A DNA stretch of 64,000 nt from Rhodospirillales bacterium (GTDB lineage: Bacteria > Pseudomonadota > Alphaproteobacteria > Rhodospirillales > Magnetospirillaceae), in contig JACFNC010000014.1 in assembly GCA_019455065.1 (NCBI GenBank), positions 1 to 64,000 of the forward strand, written 5' to 3'. Every line of letters starts with the position of its first letter. Within the stretch, counting starts at the first letter, position 1. Made by a program: the position numbers and the translations under genes. The notes below the pieces were generated by a model. That model worked only from the letters and a program-made list of their open reading frames with translations, was not told where the DNA came from and made no database searches. Shown here piece by piece: positions 16,390 to 25,748 of the stretch.

Positions 16390-17220
16390 TCAGACTGGGG
16401 GCGGGCGGGGGCGGTCGGCGTTGGCCCGGTAGGCCGCCCAGTAGCTGAGCGCCACCCCGCCGCCGCCGCCGATGACGTTGCCGATGGTCACCCACAGCAG
16501 GTTGTCGGCGATGCCGGCCAGACCGACCGGGGCGCCGGCGAGCATGCCGAAGGGCAGCAGGAACATGTTGGCGATGCTGTGCTCGAAGCCCAGCGCCACG
16601 AAGGCCGCGATGGGTGGGATGATGACCAGCACCTTGCTGCCCGCGTCGCGCGCCGCGAAGCTCAGCCACACGGCGAGGCAGACCAGCACGTTGCACAGGA
16701 TGCCGCGCGCCAGCAGCTCGACCGGGCCCAGCGCCAGCTTGGCCTCGGCGATCCTGCCCGCCGTGGCGGCCAGCGCGCCCTCGTGCAGACCGGCCAGCCA
16801 CACCAGCGCCAGGATGGTGACGGCGCCGGCGAAATTGGCGAGATAGACGATCACCCAGTTGCGCGCCACCGCCCCGGTGCTCACCAGCCCGTCCACCCAG
16901 GCGATCACCAGGAGCGCATTGCCGGTGAACAGCTCGGCCCCGCCGACGATGACCAGGATCAGCCCCAGCGAGAAGGCGACGCCGGCGGCGAAGCGCACCG
17001 GCCCGGAGCCGGGATCGGCGCCGGTGAGCACCACCAGATAGAACAGCGCCCCGAAGGCGATGAAGGCGCCGGCGAGGCTGCCGAGCGCCACCTGCGAGAG
17101 CAGCGGCAGACGGGTCTTGGTGACCCCGGCGCTCTCGACCATCTTCGCGATCTCGGAGGGTTTGTAGGCGTCGAGGCCGGTGGGGCTGATCGCCGCCGGC
17201 ATGCGCTCGCTGTCCTTCAT
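16390..17220 (-). CDS. formate/nitrite transporter family channel (FocA/NirC-like)
   Basis: A 276-residue membrane protein with six transmembrane segments. Signature elements are GSLAGAFIAFGALFYLVV, GAELFTGNALLV, a NWVIVYLANFAGA segment, GILCNVLVCLAVWL and FEHSIANMF. These proteins form pentameric channels for formate, nitrite or hydrosulfide. Given the formamidase and formate dehydrogenase genes nearby, formate is the most likely substrate (inference). The start at 17220 is preferred because of an AAGGGGA element and normal length; an upstream in-frame extension has no supporting features. Confidence 0.88.
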   Translation of the reverse strand: MKDSERMPAAISPTGLDAYKPSEIAKMVESAGVTKTRLPLLSQVALGSLAGAFIAFGALFYLVVLTGADPGSGPVRFAAGVAFSLGLILVIVGGAELFTGNALLVIAWVDGLVSTGAVARNWVIVYLANFAGAVTILALVWLAGLHEGALAATAGRIAEAKLALGPVELLARGILCNVLVCLAVWLSFAARDAGSKVLVIIPPIAAFVALGFEHSIANMFLLPFGMLAGAPVGLAGIADNLLWVTIGNVIGGGGGVALSYWAAYRANADRPRPPPV

Positions 17221-17359
17221 GCGGTTCCCCTTGGTTTCATGCCCGTCTATGGAGCCATGTTCCGGGGCGTGAGGCCAGGGGGAATCCCCTCGTTGCGGGG
17301 TGCGCGGCGCCGTGGTGGTCAAAGCTGTCCGCCAGCGGCGCTCTCTCATGCAAACACTG

Positions 17360-19624
17360 TTAGAATTTGATGTTCACTCCGCTGTAGATCGAGCGGCCCA
17401 TGCCGGGGACGGTCACACCCCAAGGAACGAGGCCTGCCCTCGGAGGCATGGTGGCCCCCTGGCCGGTGTAAGCGCCGCCCAGCGGGTGGCTGTAGAACTC
17501 GTCGAACAAATTCTCCACCCCGATGTCGAAACGCACCCGGTTCCATTGGTAACTACTGCGGAGGTGCACGAGGTTGTAGCTGCCAGTCGGCACCTCGTTT
17601 CTGACCTGCGAGACCTTGTCCTTCTCGTCAACCCATTCAAATTCGACCGAGTTGGTCCAACCCTTCAACCGTTGGGTCACCCCAAGTTTCACGGTGAGGG
17701 GCATGATGTTGTAGAGGTTGTCTCCGGTGGTCCGGTTCTCTCCCCGGACATAGCTTAGAACGCCGGAGGCGGTGAATTCACCGTAGCCTTCGGATTTCGC
17801 CAGTGGGATGTGACCGGAAACGTCCAAACCGTACAAGCTGGCCGACTGGTTGACGAATTGCAGAAAGACGAAATCGTCGGTGACGCCATTGCTTCGCGCG
17901 AGCCGCTCCGCATCGATATAGTCGGTGACGCGGGTGTAGTAGGGGGTCACCTTCAATCCCCAATTCTGTTGCGCCGCATCGTGCCAGTCGAAGGTGGCGC
18001 TGAGGGTATGGGCGACTTCCGGTTCCAGGTCGAGATTGCCAACGTATCCGTTGCCGTCTCCCGCCATGTTGACCATGTACATCGCCATGCCGCCCGTCGA
18101 CCATGCGTAGCGTTCATAGAGGTTCGGCGAGCGGGTCTTGCGGGCGAAGCCGAATTCGACCGCGCGCGTCGCGTCGTGGGTGAAGCGGGCCAGGGCGGTG
18201 AAGTCGACGTTGTTGTCGGTGCGCTTGCGGTCGGCGAGGTTGAACGCGGTGGCGTCGGCATTGTAGCCGGCGTTGTACCCTTGCACCTCACCGGCGTTCA
18301 TCTCGACGCGCTCACCCCGGATTCCAAGCTGGGTCAGCCATTGTCCATTCCAGCGCGCTTCCCATTCCGTGAAGATGCCCAGGCGGTCCCGCTGCCCATT
18401 TTTGATGTTCCAGAACGTGTTGGGCCACATTCCCTTGCCCGAGGGCTCCCACCAGTCATCCAGGCGATAGCGCTGGCCCTCGAAACCGAGACGGATCAGG
18501 TCGCGCTCGGAAAGGTTGACGGTCGCGTTGAGGGCGAGGCCCCTGTTGTCGCCCTCGGTATCCATCGGCATGCCGGCCGCGCAGCCGCCCGGGCTCGGGC
18601 CGATGGCGCAGGGGACGCCGCTGTCCGCGAAATTCGCGGGCGCTCTGGGGCCATACCAGTAGAGTTTGTCATCCCCAAACTGCATTTCGTGGCGTGTCTT
18701 CTCCGCGTAGAGACGTCCCTCCACGGCACCCCACTCCCACTCGGCCGTGTGGCTCAGATTTATCTGAGTGGAGTCATTTCGGGTCATGTCCATGCGCTGG
18801 TTTGGCCAGTACTGGTATGGAATATCCTGCATCCCGAGCTTCAGCTCGGTGAGGTGGTTGGCGCGGCGCAGGGCGACGTCGAGCGAGTGGTTCCTGGACC
18901 GGTAGGCCGTCGAGCCGACTTCATCACCGTCCAGCCATTCTCTTCCGGGCGCAGCCAGTCCCGGACGCTTGAAGGTCCCGGCCGCCGAGTAGTTGTCGGA
19001 TTCCGCCGTGGAACCGGCGTAGGTCATGCTGACGGTCTGGTTGGCGACGGTCGCGGACACGTTGGCGCCCTTGGCATTGCCATTGCTGCGGTAATAGGCG
19101 CCGGTTTCCCCCTTCATCAGGGTGCCCTCGCCGTCGGCGGCGAATTCGGGTGCGGGCGATGCCGCCACGATCGTGCCTCCGATGCTGTCACCACCCAGGC
19201 TGACCGGTGTGATGGCGGCAAACACTTGGATATGCGAGACATTGGTCGGATCAAGGTAGGACAGGGGCGGATTCATGTGATTGCCGCAGGCCGAGATGAG
19301 ATCCATTCCGTCAACCTTTATGCGCAGACGATCATCCGCGAGGCCGTGGATCGCCGGAAGGCTGGAGACGCCACCGGCCCCATAGAGGCTGAGTCCGGGC
19401 AGGTTCTTCAGGAGGCTTGCCGTGTCACTGGTAGAGGGCCGCCGAGACCGCAACTCGGCCCCGCCGAGTTCGGTCGTGTTGAGAGGCTGCGATTCAGTGA
19501 TCTTTGGTGCGGTGACGATCACTTCGCCCAGTTTCGGCGCGGCGGCGTCCTGCGCCAAGGCGGCATCGGCGCCCCATGCCGCGCACGCGAAGGCACATAT
19601 CGTTGTAATTCTCGTTTTGCCCAT
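17360..19624 (-). CDS. TonB-dependent outer-membrane receptor, probably copper
   Basis: A 754-residue TonB-dependent receptor. The signal peptide ends near LAQ (25); a TonB box-like GEVIVTAP follows at 33-40; the plug domain spans about 50-160; and the barrel ends with the typical aromatic C-terminus GVNIKF. In the plug, SACGNHMNPP gives a C-x3-M pair (C113, M117). In the barrel, RHEM gives H312-x-M314. These match the CxxxM and HxM copper-ligand motifs described for Pseudomonas OprC, so copper import or scavenging is a reasoned inference. The gene lies just outside the island, 180 bp from its left attachment repeat. Confidence 0.85.
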   Translation of the reverse strand: MGKTRITTICAFACAAWGADAALAQDAAAPKLGEVIVTAPKITESQPLNTTELGGAELRSRRPSTSDTASLLKNLPGLSLYGAGGVSSLPAIHGLADDRLRIKVDGMDLISACGNHMNPPLSYLDPTNVSHIQVFAAITPVSLGGDSIGGTIVAASPAPEFAADGEGTLMKGETGAYYRSNGNAKGANVSATVANQTVSMTYAGSTAESDNYSAAGTFKRPGLAAPGREWLDGDEVGSTAYRSRNHSLDVALRRANHLTELKLGMQDIPYQYWPNQRMDMTRNDSTQINLSHTAEWEWGAVEGRLYAEKTRHEMQFGDDKLYWYGPRAPANFADSGVPCAIGPSPGGCAAGMPMDTEGDNRGLALNATVNLSERDLIRLGFEGQRYRLDDWWEPSGKGMWPNTFWNIKNGQRDRLGIFTEWEARWNGQWLTQLGIRGERVEMNAGEVQGYNAGYNADATAFNLADRKRTDNNVDFTALARFTHDATRAVEFGFARKTRSPNLYERYAWSTGGMAMYMVNMAGDGNGYVGNLDLEPEVAHTLSATFDWHDAAQQNWGLKVTPYYTRVTDYIDAERLARSNGVTDDFVFLQFVNQSASLYGLDVSGHIPLAKSEGYGEFTASGVLSYVRGENRTTGDNLYNIMPLTVKLGVTQRLKGWTNSVEFEWVDEKDKVSQVRNEVPTGSYNLVHLRSSYQWNRVRFDIGVENLFDEFYSHPLGGAYTGQGATMPPRAGLVPWGVTVPGMGRSIYSGVNIKF

Positions 19625-20126
19625 AATCCTGCTCCGACACGCGATGTAGTGCGCGCCCAAAGCAATACCCGGGCCAGTATTGCAATCACGGGATTACCGC
19701 CAACGCTTGAACATTCTGTCGCGTCCAGCTGCGGTATATGACGATGTCAGGTGATCAAATGCCCCAAGCGAGGGCGTCAATCCGATTATGGACTTGCGAA
19801 GCGTTGGCTGGGGGACCTGGACCCCCACCAGAGTTGCGCAGAGCCAGCGCCTGCAAGGCGGTGACGCGGTGTCTGCGGCGATCGTGGACCAGCATACCGG
19901 CACGGGCAACGTCGCAAAGGGAGTCGCAAAGGGATAGGGAGGGGAGGTCGACCGGACCGCTCGGAGAAGGCCGCCGATCGGCCGCGATTCGCCGGAAGCC
20001 CTGGAACGACGATCCCCAGGCCCGGCCCCGTCCTGCGTGCCTCGAAGGGATGTCGCCTTGAGGGCCGGACGGGCGGCTGGCAAGTCCGCGGGCGGTTCCT
20101 CACGGCGAGCGCGGTGATGCGCAATC
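19625..20126. other. receptor promoter region and island left end
   Basis: About 500 nt between the TonB-receptor start and the acyltransferase stop. It holds the receptor promoter and, at 19805-19821, the 17-bp copy of the tRNA-Gln 3' end. No protein gene is supported here. Confidence 0.6.
19805..19821 (+). repeat. attL candidate: copy of tRNA-Gln 3' end
   Basis: TGGCTGGGGGACCTGGA is identical, in the same orientation, to 62854-62870, which covers the CCA end, acceptor strand and part of the T arm of tRNA-Gln. A 17-bp match is far beyond chance in 64 kb. It is the expected footprint of an integrative element inserted at the tRNA 3' end, and it defines the left boundary of the island. Confidence 0.8.
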
Positions 20127-20924
20127 TTAGTAAGCGGCAAATCCGCTCAAGCGCGCATGCGCATAATCTGCAAGCCGCCGGGCGTCGCGCGACCGCACGG
20201 AGGTTTGGAAGTCGTCGATCGCGATGGTGCCGGCCGAAGCCACCCGAATGGTTGGGCGGCGTGCCGGAACGCGCCACCATGGAGTGCCCTTGGTCAGGGT
20301 AATGGGGTGGCAGGAGATGGAAACGACGAAGATGTCTGCCCGGGCCATCAGGGCGATATTGGCAAAGCCGCGGTGCAGGCGCAAAGGCCTCCCCGGTTGG
20401 GTTCTCGTTCCTTCGGGAAAAATGATCAGGTTGTCGCCTGCCGCCAAGGCCGCCCCGCAAGCCTCGGTCAACTCATCGGCGGACAGATCGTTGCGGATGT
20501 AGCCTGCGGCCTGAACCACGCCCTTCAGGAAGGGGTTGTGCCACAATTCGCCTTTGACGATGCACTTGGTCCGCGCGTTGAGCGCCATGAGTAGCACGAC
20601 ATCGAGAAGAGTTGGGTGGTTGGCGATGATCACTTTGCCGCGGCACGTTCGGATTTCCTGAGCGCCTTCGACCCGCAGTTCGATAAGCCCGAGCGCCTCG
20701 AGGACGCGGATGTAGCCCCGAAAGGAGAGATGGACGAGTTCCTGAACGCGTCTGCTCCTCTCCGCCCGATCGCGAATCGATAAGGACAGCGCTGGAAATA
20801 CGGTCGCTGCGAGAAAACTGCCGCCAAGTCCGAGAATTGCGAAGCAGAGGCCTGTCATGGACACGCGCCACGCCAAATCCAATGGCCTGTACCTCGGGAA
20901 GGACACCGATAGTTTCTCTGCCAC
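20127..20924 (-). CDS. PlsC-like lysophospholipid acyltransferase
   Basis: A 265-residue membrane-associated acyltransferase of the 1-acyl-sn-glycerol-3-phosphate acyltransferase family. It has an N-terminal hydrophobic segment (about 24-46), the catalytic NHPTLLD (HxxxxD) near 99-105, and the substrate-binding FPEGTR near 169-174. It would acylate a lysolipid at the inner membrane. It is the first gene inside the left island boundary, and its upstream region is interrupted at once by the hsdS remnant. Specific substrate unknown. Confidence 0.83.
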   Translation of the reverse strand: MAEKLSVSFPRYRPLDLAWRVSMTGLCFAILGLGGSFLAATVFPALSLSIRDRAERSRRVQELVHLSFRGYIRVLEALGLIELRVEGAQEIRTCRGKVIIANHPTLLDVVLLMALNARTKCIVKGELWHNPFLKGVVQAAGYIRNDLSADELTEACGAALAAGDNLIIFPEGTRTQPGRPLRLHRGFANIALMARADIFVVSISCHPITLTKGTPWWRVPARRPTIRVASAGTIAIDDFQTSVRSRDARRLADYAHARLSGFAAY

Positions 20925-20944
20925 CAGTTTCTATTCGTTGCCTA

Positions 20945-21376
20945 GGGAGCCAGGAAGAAGAGGACATCGTATTCGCGCGAAAGGGCCGCCTTGGACTTGC
21001 ACGCTTCCTTCCGCCCTTCGAAAAATTCACATTCAGCCACACCCTGTTTTGCATCAAGCCGATGACAGGGCTCGACCCCACCTAGCTGCTCTGGCTGCTT
21101 CGGCGCGACGAAGTGGTGGCGTGGCTTACCAACGAGATGAACCAAAACACCGGCGTGCCTACGCTTGGCAAGGCCAAGACCGAACGGCTGCCAATACCCC
21201 TCCCGCCCCTTGCCGAACAGCACCGCATCGTCGCCAAGGTCGATGCCCTGATGAAGCTCTGCGACCAGCTTGAGTCCGCCCTGACCACCGCCGACACCAC
21301 CCGGCGCCGCCTGCTAGAAACCCTGCTGCACGAGGCGCTGGCGCCGGCCGAGGACGCCCTGGTGGCGGCGCAATGA
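20945..21376 (+). pseudogene. hsdS remnant: C-terminal part of type I specificity subunit, with internal TAG
   Basis: The frame reads QEEEDIVFARKGRLGLARF, continues through FTFSHTLFCIKPMTGLDPT, hits a TAG at 21083-21085, then resumes in the same frame with LLWLLRRDEVVAWLTNEM and LPIPLPPLAEQHRIVAKVDA. This is the second target-recognition domain and C-terminal conserved helix of a type I restriction-modification specificity protein (HsdS). The N-terminal half is missing: homology stops abruptly about 20 bp from the acyltransferase start. The TAG replaces a codon that is probably Tyr. No hsdM or hsdR accompanies it. It is an inactive relic. Confidence 0.8.
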
Positions 21377-21669
21377 CGCCCGCCTGACCATTGCCTGCCG
21401 ACGGAGACCGCATGAGCACCTTCGACAGCACCAGGCGCCTGTTGCCCGGCATCCGGCTGGTCTGGGATGACTGAGCATGGCTGCTGATCAGCGTTGCGTG
21501 CCTCCTTCCCGGTTGGCGCCATCATGCTGCTGGAGACCGGCGGCGAGGCGCGGTTCCAGGTGCGGCCGGTTGGAGAACGCACCCAGGTGGTTGGATCGTG
21601 GAAGACTTCAAAGGTAAATTGGGATCATCGATTGTATGATTTTCCTGCATTTCAGTCCTATAAGACCTC

Positions 21670-22182
21670 ATGAAACTGGATCTAAATCGCTGCCTGTTTG
21701 TTGATATAGAAGCCTCTGGGTTGCACAGGAACTCCTATCCGATTGAGATAGGATGGTGCGATATCAGTGGGGTGGGCGAAGCTCTGCTGATTCGGCCAGA
21801 GTCGTCCTGGACGCATTGGGATCCTGAGGCTGAGCGGCTGCACGGCATTTCCAGGCTGGCAATTGAGCGGCAAGGCCTGCCGCGCGAGCAAGTTGCCGCG
21901 AGATTCCGTGCGTTTTCCGACGGCCGGGTGATACTCGTCGACTCGCCCGAATACGATTCACGCTGGCTGAGTATGCTGGTTGGTGAACCGGTCAATGCTG
22001 AGAATTCTCGCGAGCTCGCTGCGACCATCGCGCAACACGCCGACGCCAGCTGGCCGTCGATCAAACTGGAGGCTGCGAGACTCGCCAGAATTACGCATCG
22101 GGCCCTAGACGATGCGCGGCACTCAGCGGCGCTTGTGCGAGTTGCTGCGTCGAAAAGAGGACGGAGAGGACGAGGAGGTTAA
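21670..22182 (+). CDS. DnaQ-like 3'-5' exonuclease
   Basis: A 170-residue RNase H-fold exonuclease of the DEDD type. Exo I is FVDIEASG (about 10-17), the central acidic motif falls near SPEYDSRW, and Exo III is HRALDDARHSA (about 143-153). There is no polymerase or other domain. The coding sequence is noticeably less GC-rich than the neighbours, consistent with horizontal acquisition. It could act in repair or in defence; nothing nearby decides. The preceding 293 nt (21377-21669) carries no intact gene. Confidence 0.72.
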   Translation: MKLDLNRCLFVDIEASGLHRNSYPIEIGWCDISGVGEALLIRPESSWTHWDPEAERLHGISRLAIERQGLPREQVAARFRAFSDGRVILVDSPEYDSRWLSMLVGEPVNAENSRELAATIAQHADASWPSIKLEAARLARITHRALDDARHSAALVRVAASKRGRRGRGG

Positions 22183-22250
22183 GGGCGTAAGTGTGAGTTT
22201 TCGTTTTTTTTCGGGCTTGGCCACACAAGGAACTGTTTGCAGACGGTCCA

Positions 22251-23240
22251 TTACAATCGCTGACGCGCTTTTGACCCGGCTTGACTGATCGACGACGTCA
22301 GGTGGCGACAGGCAGCGATCGACGTAGCAGATTCGGTGTAGTGGTTCGTCGTTGTCGCGCTTCGATGGCCGAGGGCAACCTGGGCCAGGTCTGGGCGATT
22401 GGGATCGGCCTCGACGAGAGCGATGGCCACGCCGTTGCGGAAGAAATGGGGTGGCAATCTGCGGCCCATATAGCGCTCCGTGGTGCGGCAAGCGGCTGCG
22501 TAGAATGCTGCGCCGCCGAGCGGGCGTCCACCTTTGCCAATCAACAAAGCGTCATGGGTCTGGACTCCGCGAAGAGTAATGTATTCAGCGAGCAGGGGTG
22601 CGAGTTCCGAAGGAAGCAGGCGTATGCGGGACTCGCCGGTTTTCATCCGGTCGGGCGAGAAACGGATGGTAGAGGCCTCCATATCAATGTCTCTGAGCGA
22701 AATGCCGACGAGCGCCCGACGTCGTTCGGGAACCCAAACTGCCAGCAGCAGCGCCAGGCCGTCACGAAAATGCTGAACCCGGCGCCAGCCACTCATTTGC
22801 CGGGCTGCCGCGATACCGCATTTTGCTGCCGCAACGATCTCGACCGCGCTCACCATGCGCGACCGCCGCTGCTTCGGTGTGCGGCTGGCGACATTTGCAA
22901 GCCGCTCCCGGGTCCGATAGAGCCAATCGAACTGGCCGACTCGCACCGCACCTGGCCACAGGAGTGTCGCTACAAGGAGCAACTGGTGCACGTAGCCGTG
23001 AATGCTGCGGGCGCTGGCCCCTCCTCGCGTTGCCCCGCGAATAAACGCCCGGAGACCGGCCGGGGTGACCTCGGGCGTTGGCGCTGCCGATAGGTATCGC
23101 CCGAAAACTGCGCCGTAGGTGCGAATCGTCACAGGCTTCCAGCCAACGCCAGTTTCGTCGTGATGTGCCGCAATCCAGCGCTCAGCCAATTCTGGCGGCC
23201 AAGTTGTCGCCACTTGTCGGGCCACGTCCGCCGTATTCAT
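22251..23240 (-). CDS. tyrosine recombinase, small partner
   Basis: A 329-residue site-specific recombinase. An N-terminal SAM-like DNA-binding domain (about 1-110) precedes the catalytic domain with Arg in ERRRALVGISLRDID, the H-x-x-R box HFFRNG, and the C-terminal LGHRSATTTNHYTE with His and nucleophile Tyr. Its start codon overlaps the stop of the larger upstream recombinase (ATGA), so the two are made together. This is typical of elements that use two or three tandem recombinases. It is not the integrase associated with the tRNA repeat. Confidence 0.87.
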   Translation of the reverse strand: MNTADVARQVATTWPPELAERWIAAHHDETGVGWKPVTIRTYGAVFGRYLSAAPTPEVTPAGLRAFIRGATRGGASARSIHGYVHQLLLVATLLWPGAVRVGQFDWLYRTRERLANVASRTPKQRRSRMVSAVEIVAAAKCGIAAARQMSGWRRVQHFRDGLALLLAVWVPERRRALVGISLRDIDMEASTIRFSPDRMKTGESRIRLLPSELAPLLAEYITLRGVQTHDALLIGKGGRPLGGAAFYAAACRTTERYMGRRLPPHFFRNGVAIALVEADPNRPDLAQVALGHRSATTTNHYTESATSIAACRHLTSSISQAGSKARQRL

Positions 23241-25360
23241 GGCCTCTGCCGCTCGCCATTTTCGATCGCCTGGCGCAGCAGATCCTGCCACAGGCGTTGG
23301 GCCAGGGCGTCGTTGGCCTCGGCGTAATAAGCCTCGGTCGTGGCGATACGCCTGTGTCCCAACACGGTTTGCACAAGCGCCATTTTCGTCGGGTCTTGGT
23401 CCAGGATGATTTTGGCGGTCAAGTGTCGGGCGAGATGGAGGTTCTGTAGAAATCCTCCTACACGCCGGTTGACATGGACGAAGCTCCTGTTGAGGAGTGT
23501 GGGAGCGCGGTGACTTTGTTCTGCGGCCGGAAACAGGAACGGGTTGTCCGGTGCCGAGCCCACTGCGCGAACGAGTAGCGGTCGTACATCTTGAATAAAC
23601 CACCGGACGACCGCCACAGAGCTATCGGTGAGTTCCACGAAAAGGTCTTTGCCGTTTTTGACCTCGTGCCAAGGAATTTCAATGCGGCCACGGCCCGCTG
23701 GTGGCAGATGGAGATTGCGGCTAGGCCCATATATGCGGAGGGTCGAAAGATTTGCCCGGCGCAGAGGTGCGGCTCTTAAGATGGCATGAAGCGTCGCGAC
23801 CAAGGCCAGATTCATAGCCTCGAGATCGGCAGGGTGTTTCGCTAATCTGTGTCGCGCCATCTCGATAAGCCGATCGGGGAGGGCATACCACGCGTAGAGT
23901 GTCCTCGGATCTCCGAATGCTCTCAGGCGCTCGGCATGGCGGCTCCCCATCCGGGTGGTTGCGAACGTGCGCCTCACCTTACCCGTTCGTGGGTCGGTGC
24001 GTTTGTTGATGAGTGCAGGGTCGACCCGATCCCGCAATACACAAATTTGCTCAATCTCTTCGCTTGAACTGCCAGCGCTTGCGGCGAAAGCGAGCATCGC
24101 AGTGGCGGTGGATTTCTTGTAGCTGCTCTTGAATTCATAGGCCTTACCGGCGGCCTCGGACCTCGTACGTTGACGGAGCCCGATGTCGGCGATCAGGAGG
24201 CGCAATGTCTGAGCGGTTGCGAACTGCCGCAAGCCTGTTGGCCAGTGACCGGTGTCGGCATAGAAGGTCGTAACCGCCATCACGAAGATGCTGCGCTGGT
24301 GAACCAGGGTGCTCGCGGAATAGAGCCCGCCGCCACCGTCGAAGGGACGATCCAACAGTCCCAATTCTGCGGCGAGATCCGTGGGCTCTACGACCAGGTC
24401 GGCGAGGTCGACCTCGCCGATATCTGTGCGCGCCATGCGGCGGGCGTAGTCCTCCCAGATTTGTTGTACTGCTGGGGGAAGCTCCCTGAATCGCGGATAG
24501 GTGCGCCTGCGGCCGTCGGCATACAGGCGTGAAAGGGTGCGACGTGGCCATGACGGGACGGCGCTTTGTAGGCGTTCCCAGCCGTAGATGGTGTTGCGGA
24601 GGAGCTCAAAGACGTTCACTCGCTGCTGCCGCTCCAGGTCCTTGCCGAATTTTCTCACAATTTCGTCATCCACGGAGTAAGGGGGGAGGGTTTCCCGCAC
24701 GCAGTAGGCGACCAGCCCCCAGATCTTGGCAAGCGCACCGCGGGTTCCCGGGAGGCGGTCTGCTGCCTCGACGAGTTGCCGCCATTCGGGGGGGAGAGCG
24801 GCGGCCGACAGGCGAGTCCGCGCATTGCGGTCGACCAGCCTGACAGCGCGGAGGATGCGGCTCCGCATTGTTGCCATAGTGCTCGGGGCCACCCCCATTG
24901 CGGTTGCCGGCACATTCCTGAGCCGAGGCCGAATGACTCTTTCGAACGCCGGAATCATGGCAGGGGCTTCACCGACAGCGTCGGCGAAACGCCTAATAGC
25001 AGTGACCACACTCTGTCGTTCGTTGGCCGGCCAGGGCTGGACCTGGACCGCTGCAATGGCATCCGCCAGAGTCGCCTGGGCGCGCCAGATTCGGTTCGTC
25101 ACCTCGGTGGGCAGCGGAGGCAGAAGGGCTAGGTGGCGGAGGGCGCTAATCTCGTCGCGAATGCGGGAGTTAACAAAAGTTTGATTCGCCAGGGCTTGCA
25201 GTTCCGCAACCGGATCGTTCGACACTACATCATTTGCATCTCGCCCGGCAGATTCAGCCAACCGGCGGAGCCCTCGCCGAGCCGCCATGTACACGCCGCG
25301 GGAGGGAAACGAGCTGGCATGCACCTGAGCCAGAGCGTCGTGGGCGGCGATGGATGCCAT
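23237..25360 (-). CDS. large tyrosine recombinase
   Basis: A 707-residue protein whose C-terminal third is a tyrosine recombinase catalytic domain: Arg in APLRRANLSTLRI, HLARH as the H-x-x-R box, and VLGHRRIATTEAYYAE with the nucleophile Tyr. The N-terminal 400 residues are helical, Arg-rich and unassigned. The start at 25360 has a GAGCGGGA element; the ATG at 25417 has none. It is co-translated with the smaller recombinase and preceded by an excisionase-like gene. Large recombinases in pairs are known from alphaproteobacterial integrative elements. Confidence 0.82.
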   Translation of the reverse strand: MASIAAHDALAQVHASSFPSRGVYMAARRGLRRLAESAGRDANDVVSNDPVAELQALANQTFVNSRIRDEISALRHLALLPPLPTEVTNRIWRAQATLADAIAAVQVQPWPANERQSVVTAIRRFADAVGEAPAMIPAFERVIRPRLRNVPATAMGVAPSTMATMRSRILRAVRLVDRNARTRLSAAALPPEWRQLVEAADRLPGTRGALAKIWGLVAYCVRETLPPYSVDDEIVRKFGKDLERQQRVNVFELLRNTIYGWERLQSAVPSWPRRTLSRLYADGRRRTYPRFRELPPAVQQIWEDYARRMARTDIGEVDLADLVVEPTDLAAELGLLDRPFDGGGGLYSASTLVHQRSIFVMAVTTFYADTGHWPTGLRQFATAQTLRLLIADIGLRQRTRSEAAGKAYEFKSSYKKSTATAMLAFAASAGSSSEEIEQICVLRDRVDPALINKRTDPRTGKVRRTFATTRMGSRHAERLRAFGDPRTLYAWYALPDRLIEMARHRLAKHPADLEAMNLALVATLHAILRAAPLRRANLSTLRIYGPSRNLHLPPAGRGRIEIPWHEVKNGKDLFVELTDSSVAVVRWFIQDVRPLLVRAVGSAPDNPFLFPAAEQSHRAPTLLNRSFVHVNRRVGGFLQNLHLARHLTAKIILDQDPTKMALVQTVLGHRRIATTEAYYAEANDALAQRLWQDLLRQAIENGERQRP

Positions 25361-25532
25361 GGTCGTCCCGCTCAATGTAAGACGATAGTACGCCCGCAAC
25401 GCGACACGAGCGGGCATGAGTTGACACTATGAACAGGGAGTAAGGACGGTGTGTTCCAATAAGATCCGAATGGGGACGCCCCGTTTTTACACTCTTGCTC
25501 TAATCTTGCGACAGTATTTGACATGGACGGAC

Positions 25533-25748
25533 TCACGAACGATCGCCATGTTTGCTTGTATTATGTTTATTAGGGCTGATGGTGCGATATTGCATTCCTA
25601 AAAATAGCTCGAACTCCCTGGGGTCTATACGCACGAGGCGCGTGCCTTTTCTCGCCCTCAGCGCGCCACTCGCGATCGCGCGATCGATGGTTCGGCGGTG
25701 AACGCCCAAAATGCGGGCGCATTCGGATACGGTCAAGAAGTGTTCCAT
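25533..25748 (-). CDS. excisionase-like helix-turn-helix protein
   Basis: A 71-residue protein: MEHFLTVSECARILGVHRRTIDRAIASGALRARKGTRLVRI shows the MerR-like winged HTH of the excisionase/AlpA (HTH_17) family, with a short polar tail. Such proteins act as recombination directionality factors or as small regulators of mobile elements. The start at 25748 follows a TTGGGGA element. It lies upstream of, and in the same direction as, the two tyrosine recombinase genes, supporting a role in controlling that element. Confidence 0.78.
   Translation of the reverse strand: MEHFLTVSECARILGVHRRTIDRAIASGALRARKGTRLVRIDPREFELFLGMQYRTISPNKHNTSKHGDRS

Noticed and set aside
20837-20944. Extension of the hsdS frame upstream to give a longer protein.
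   Set aside because: Those codons are antisense to the start of the acyltransferase gene and show no HsdS similarity. Homology begins at 20945-20955.
21412-21474. Short frame MSTFDSTRRLLPGIRLVWDD after the hsdS remnant.
   Set aside because: About 20 codons, no clear family and no ribosome-binding site; probably debris of the lost restriction locus.
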